From: Ohtaekwangia koreensis
GTDB lineage: Bacteria; Bacteroidota; Bacteroidia; Cytophagales; Cyclobacteriaceae
Reading direction: 5' to 3'
DNA length: 64,000 bases
Assembly (NCBI RefSeq): GCF_900167975.1
Contig: NZ_FUZU01000004.1
Location: forward strand, 620,001-684,000
A program made the translations under genes and the position numbers. The notes beneath the pieces are model-generated. The model was not told the origin of the DNA. It saw only the letters and a list, made by a program, of their open reading frames with translations, and made no database searches. Positions 62,081-64,000 of this stretch are shown one piece after another; the first letter of the stretch is position 1; each line of letters starts with the position of its first letter.

Positions 62081-64000
62081 ATGAAATTCTTGAAGAATCT
62101 TTCTATTCGAAATAAACTTATCCTCCTCATCGTACTTCCTTTTTCCATTGTTTTATACTTTCTGCAAAAGACCATTACAACACAGCTGGAGTTACGGAAG
62201 ACAAACATTCAAATCGCTCAGAATCTTCAGGCAACTGCAAAAATTGGAGACCTCATTCATCAGCTGCAACATGAGCGCACAGCGGCAGTTATTTTTTCGT
62301 CAAGTCGTTCACCTGCTGACAAAGAGGCCTGGCAACAGCAAGAAGGACAAACCAGCAAGACACTCGCAGATCTACAGGAATTTTATCATCGCTTTAAAAA
62401 CAACGGTAGGGATATTGATTCTCTTACCGCAATCATAAAGCTTCGAAGCAACGAATCCACACAGACCCAGCATAATGTGGACAGTATCAATCTCTGTTTG
62501 CTCAATATTATAAATGATATCGGTGAAGCTGCCGAAAACATTGATATAAAGAAACAATTAGAATGCCTCCAATTTTTATTGTACGCGAAAGAATTTCTGT
62601 CGCAAATCAGGAATGACTTATTCCTCGCTGCAAGTAGCCAGGGCTTTCAGGGAAATGGCTATGGCAATTTCTCGGCAGTAAAAGGAAAGTTTGATATCAA
62701 TTTATATAAGTTCAAAAAGTATACTTCACCCGCGCTTCTGCAATATGTGCAAACAAGTTATATATCAAACCCATCAGTCGTGCAGACGCAATCTGCTATA
62801 GACTCTGCTTTTATACGTGGATTTACAACAATGACTGCGTTAGACTCCAAAGAATGGCTGGCGAATGTAAATGCTTCCGTCAATACACTCTATACAATTG
62901 AAGCCAAAATACTGGACACCATTCAGGAAAATATAAATCTGGAATTAAAAACCATTACATCATCGCTGATTAGGAATAGTATACTTGCCCTTCTCGTAGT
63001 ATTTACGCTCCTCGTTATTTCGCTCATCACCATAAAAGAAGTTGCAGGGTCCATTGGTAAAATGAAAGACGCCACGGAACGCGTTATGAATGGCGATATA
63101 AACTTCAAGCTTGATATTTCAACGCAAGATGAAATGGGACAACTGGCCACGTCATTCAACCAAATGATTGCTGTATTTAAAGGATATGTGCAGCTTGCTG
63201 ACGCTATAGGCAAAGGCGATTATCATGCTGAAATAACGGTGCGAAGTGACCTTGATATTTTAGGAAAGGCACTCTATAATATGAAGAAAAATCTTCGGAC
63301 ACTCTCCGAAGAAAAAGAAACGCGAGCCTGGCTCCTGGCCGGAAATCATGAGTTGAATAATGTGCTACGTGAAGAAAAAGAAATCCACATCCTGGCCAAT
63401 GATATTATAGCACAAATAGCAAACTACCTGAAAGCACAGGTGGGTGCTATATATCTTCTGGAAAACGGCCATCTATATTTAACCGGTAGTTATGCACTTC
63501 AAACTACCACTGACAGAGAATCATTTGTATTAGGACAATCGCTTGTAGGCCAGGCAGCGCAAAGCAATAAGTATATAGTGGTTGAAGACGTACCGGAGGA
63601 GTATATGAAAATCTCTTCGGCAACAAGCAACCGAACCCCCGGAAATATACTCGTATTTCCTTTCATGTACATCGGCAAAGTAAAAGGTGTGTTGGAAGTT
63701 GGTGCCTTACATCCCTTCACTCCTCTTGCACTTGAATATCTGCAGATGATTGGAAACAATATAGCGATAGCATTCAACTCATCGCAGTCACGTGTGCAGC
63801 TCAAAGCACTATTGGAAGAAACGCAGCACCAGGCAGAAGAACTCGAATCGCAGCAGGAAGAACTCCGGCAATTCAACGATGAGCTCCTTGAGAAACTTGA
63901 ATCTATTGAAAAATCGGAAGCAGACTTAAAAGCACAACAGGAAGAATTACAGGAGTCCAATGCGCTGCTTGAAGAAAAAGCCAATTTACTGGAGAATGAA
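62081..64000 (+). CDS. NIT / HAMP / GAF membrane sensor, probably a hybrid kinase (3' end outside window)
   Basis: The frame opens at ATG 62081 and stays open for 640 codons to the window edge. Helix 1 is at about 12-29 (KLILLIVLPFSIVLYFL). The periplasmic part (about 45-295) is helical with HERTAAVIFSS near its start, as in nitrate/nitrite-sensing NIT domains. Helix 2 (about 298-322; SILALLVVFTLLVISLITI) leads to a HAMP domain (GSIGKMKDATERVMNGDINF), then a GAF domain (about 433-570; AIYLLENGHLYLTGSYAL) and a coiled coil (EELESQQEELRQFNDELLEK). In Bacteroidota this coiled coil usually precedes a histidine kinase and receivers, which would lie beyond 64000. Confidence 0.88.
   Translation, partial: MKFLKNLSIRNKLILLIVLPFSIVLYFLQKTITTQLELRKTNIQIAQNLQATAKIGDLIHQLQHERTAAVIFSSSRSPADKEAWQQQEGQTSKTLADLQEFYHRFKNNGRDIDSLTAIIKLRSNESTQTQHNVDSINLCLLNIINDIGEAAENIDIKKQLECLQFLLYAKEFLSQIRNDLFLAASSQGFQGNGYGNFSAVKGKFDINLYKFKKYTSPALLQYVQTSYISNPSVVQTQSAIDSAFIRGFTTMTALDSKEWLANVNASVNTLYTIEAKILDTIQENINLELKTITSSLIRNSILALLVVFTLLVISLITIKEVAGSIGKMKDATERVMNGDINFKLDISTQDEMGQLATSFNQMIAVFKGYVQLADAIGKGDYHAEITVRSDLDILGKALYNMKKNLRTLSEEKETRAWLLAGNHELNNVLREEKEIHILANDIIAQIANYLKAQVGAIYLLENGHLYLTGSYALQTTTDRESFVLGQSLVGQAAQSNKYIVVEDVPEEYMKISSATSNRTPGNILVFPFMYIGKVKGVLEVGALHPFTPLALEYLQMIGNNIAIAFNSSQSRVQLKALLEETQHQAEELESQQEELRQFNDELLEKLESIEKSEADLKAQQEELQESNALLEEKANLLENE

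Noticed and set aside
1-64000. Apparent over-use of the tetramer TATA in genes and gaps
   Set aside because: A rough count over about 1 kb (22740-23740) gave about eight against about six expected from base composition; not clearly unusual without a proper model.
1-64000. CRISPR arrays, tRNA genes, insertion sequences or prophage
   Set aside because: No regularly spaced repeats, no tRNA-like cloverleaf, and no transposase, integrase or phage structural protein was recognised on either strand.

Overview
The window is a 64 kb piece of a Bacteroidota chromosome, most like a Cytophagales-type soil or aquatic member. Signs of this are a type IX secretion (T9SS) type A sorting domain on a 2,077-residue secreted protein, a TonB receptor with an N-terminal carboxypeptidase-regulatory-like domain, PD40/OmpA envelope proteins, an ECF sigma factor followed by a FecR-like fragment, few Shine-Dalgarno sequences, and several upstream matches to the Bacteroidota -7 element TAnnTTTG. 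No tRNA, rRNA operon, CRISPR array, insertion sequence or prophage was seen. One structured RNA gene, RNase P RNA (rnpB), lies at about 22147-22536.

Layout. 1-9.4 kb: end of an unidentified gene, two AraC-family regulators, a TetX-like flavin monooxygenase, a sialate O-acetylesterase, a tail-specific protease (prc), a periplasmic hypothetical and lgt. 9.4-14.5 kb: a structured intergenic region, a PfkB kinase, a hypothetical, an NlpC/P60 hydrolase, smpB, a FlK-like thioesterase and tsaD. 14.5-26.3 kb: tamB, a DUF2279 protein, a YbjN/chaperone-like protein, a quinone-reductase-like flavoprotein with a Crp-type regulator, rnpB, an NtrC-like response regulator that lacks its DNA-binding domain, menC and queA. 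26.3-32.2 kb: a TonB receptor/thioredoxin operon facing an MntR-like metalloregulator across a cluster of TTAGA/TCTAA half-sites, then a PorE-like TPR/PD40/OmpA protein.

32.4-48.9 kb is the most unusual part. Six tightly packed genes on the plus strand encode an ATP/ADP-translocase-like membrane protein fused to HEAT repeats and a degenerate cyclic-nucleotide-binding domain; a three-module TIR/DUF4062/TIR-like protein; a membrane-anchored nSTAND1 NTPase whose WD40 propeller should lie in the periplasm; an outer-membrane beta-barrel with a periplasmic helical-repeat region; a repeat lipoprotein; and the giant T9SS-exported protein. Together they look like an envelope-spanning sensing or response assembly running from cytoplasm to cell surface. 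I know of no described system with this composition. An 18-bp-stem terminator closes the block.

48.9-64 kb: a standalone HsdR-N-like nuclease-fold protein, AMP nucleosidase, a UMF1 transporter, a LacI regulator with a perfect 16-bp operator and a second core box 154 bp away, an ECF sigma factor followed by an anti-sigma fragment without membrane or periplasmic parts, a ThuA protein with an aldo/keto reductase, an FtsX/MacB-type permease, a GAF/coiled-coil receptor without a kinase, a methyltransferase resembling mycobacterial glycolipid O-methyltransferases, and the first 640 codons of a NIT/HAMP/GAF sensor that runs off the window. All family assignments come from reading the translations and motifs. 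No database search was run.
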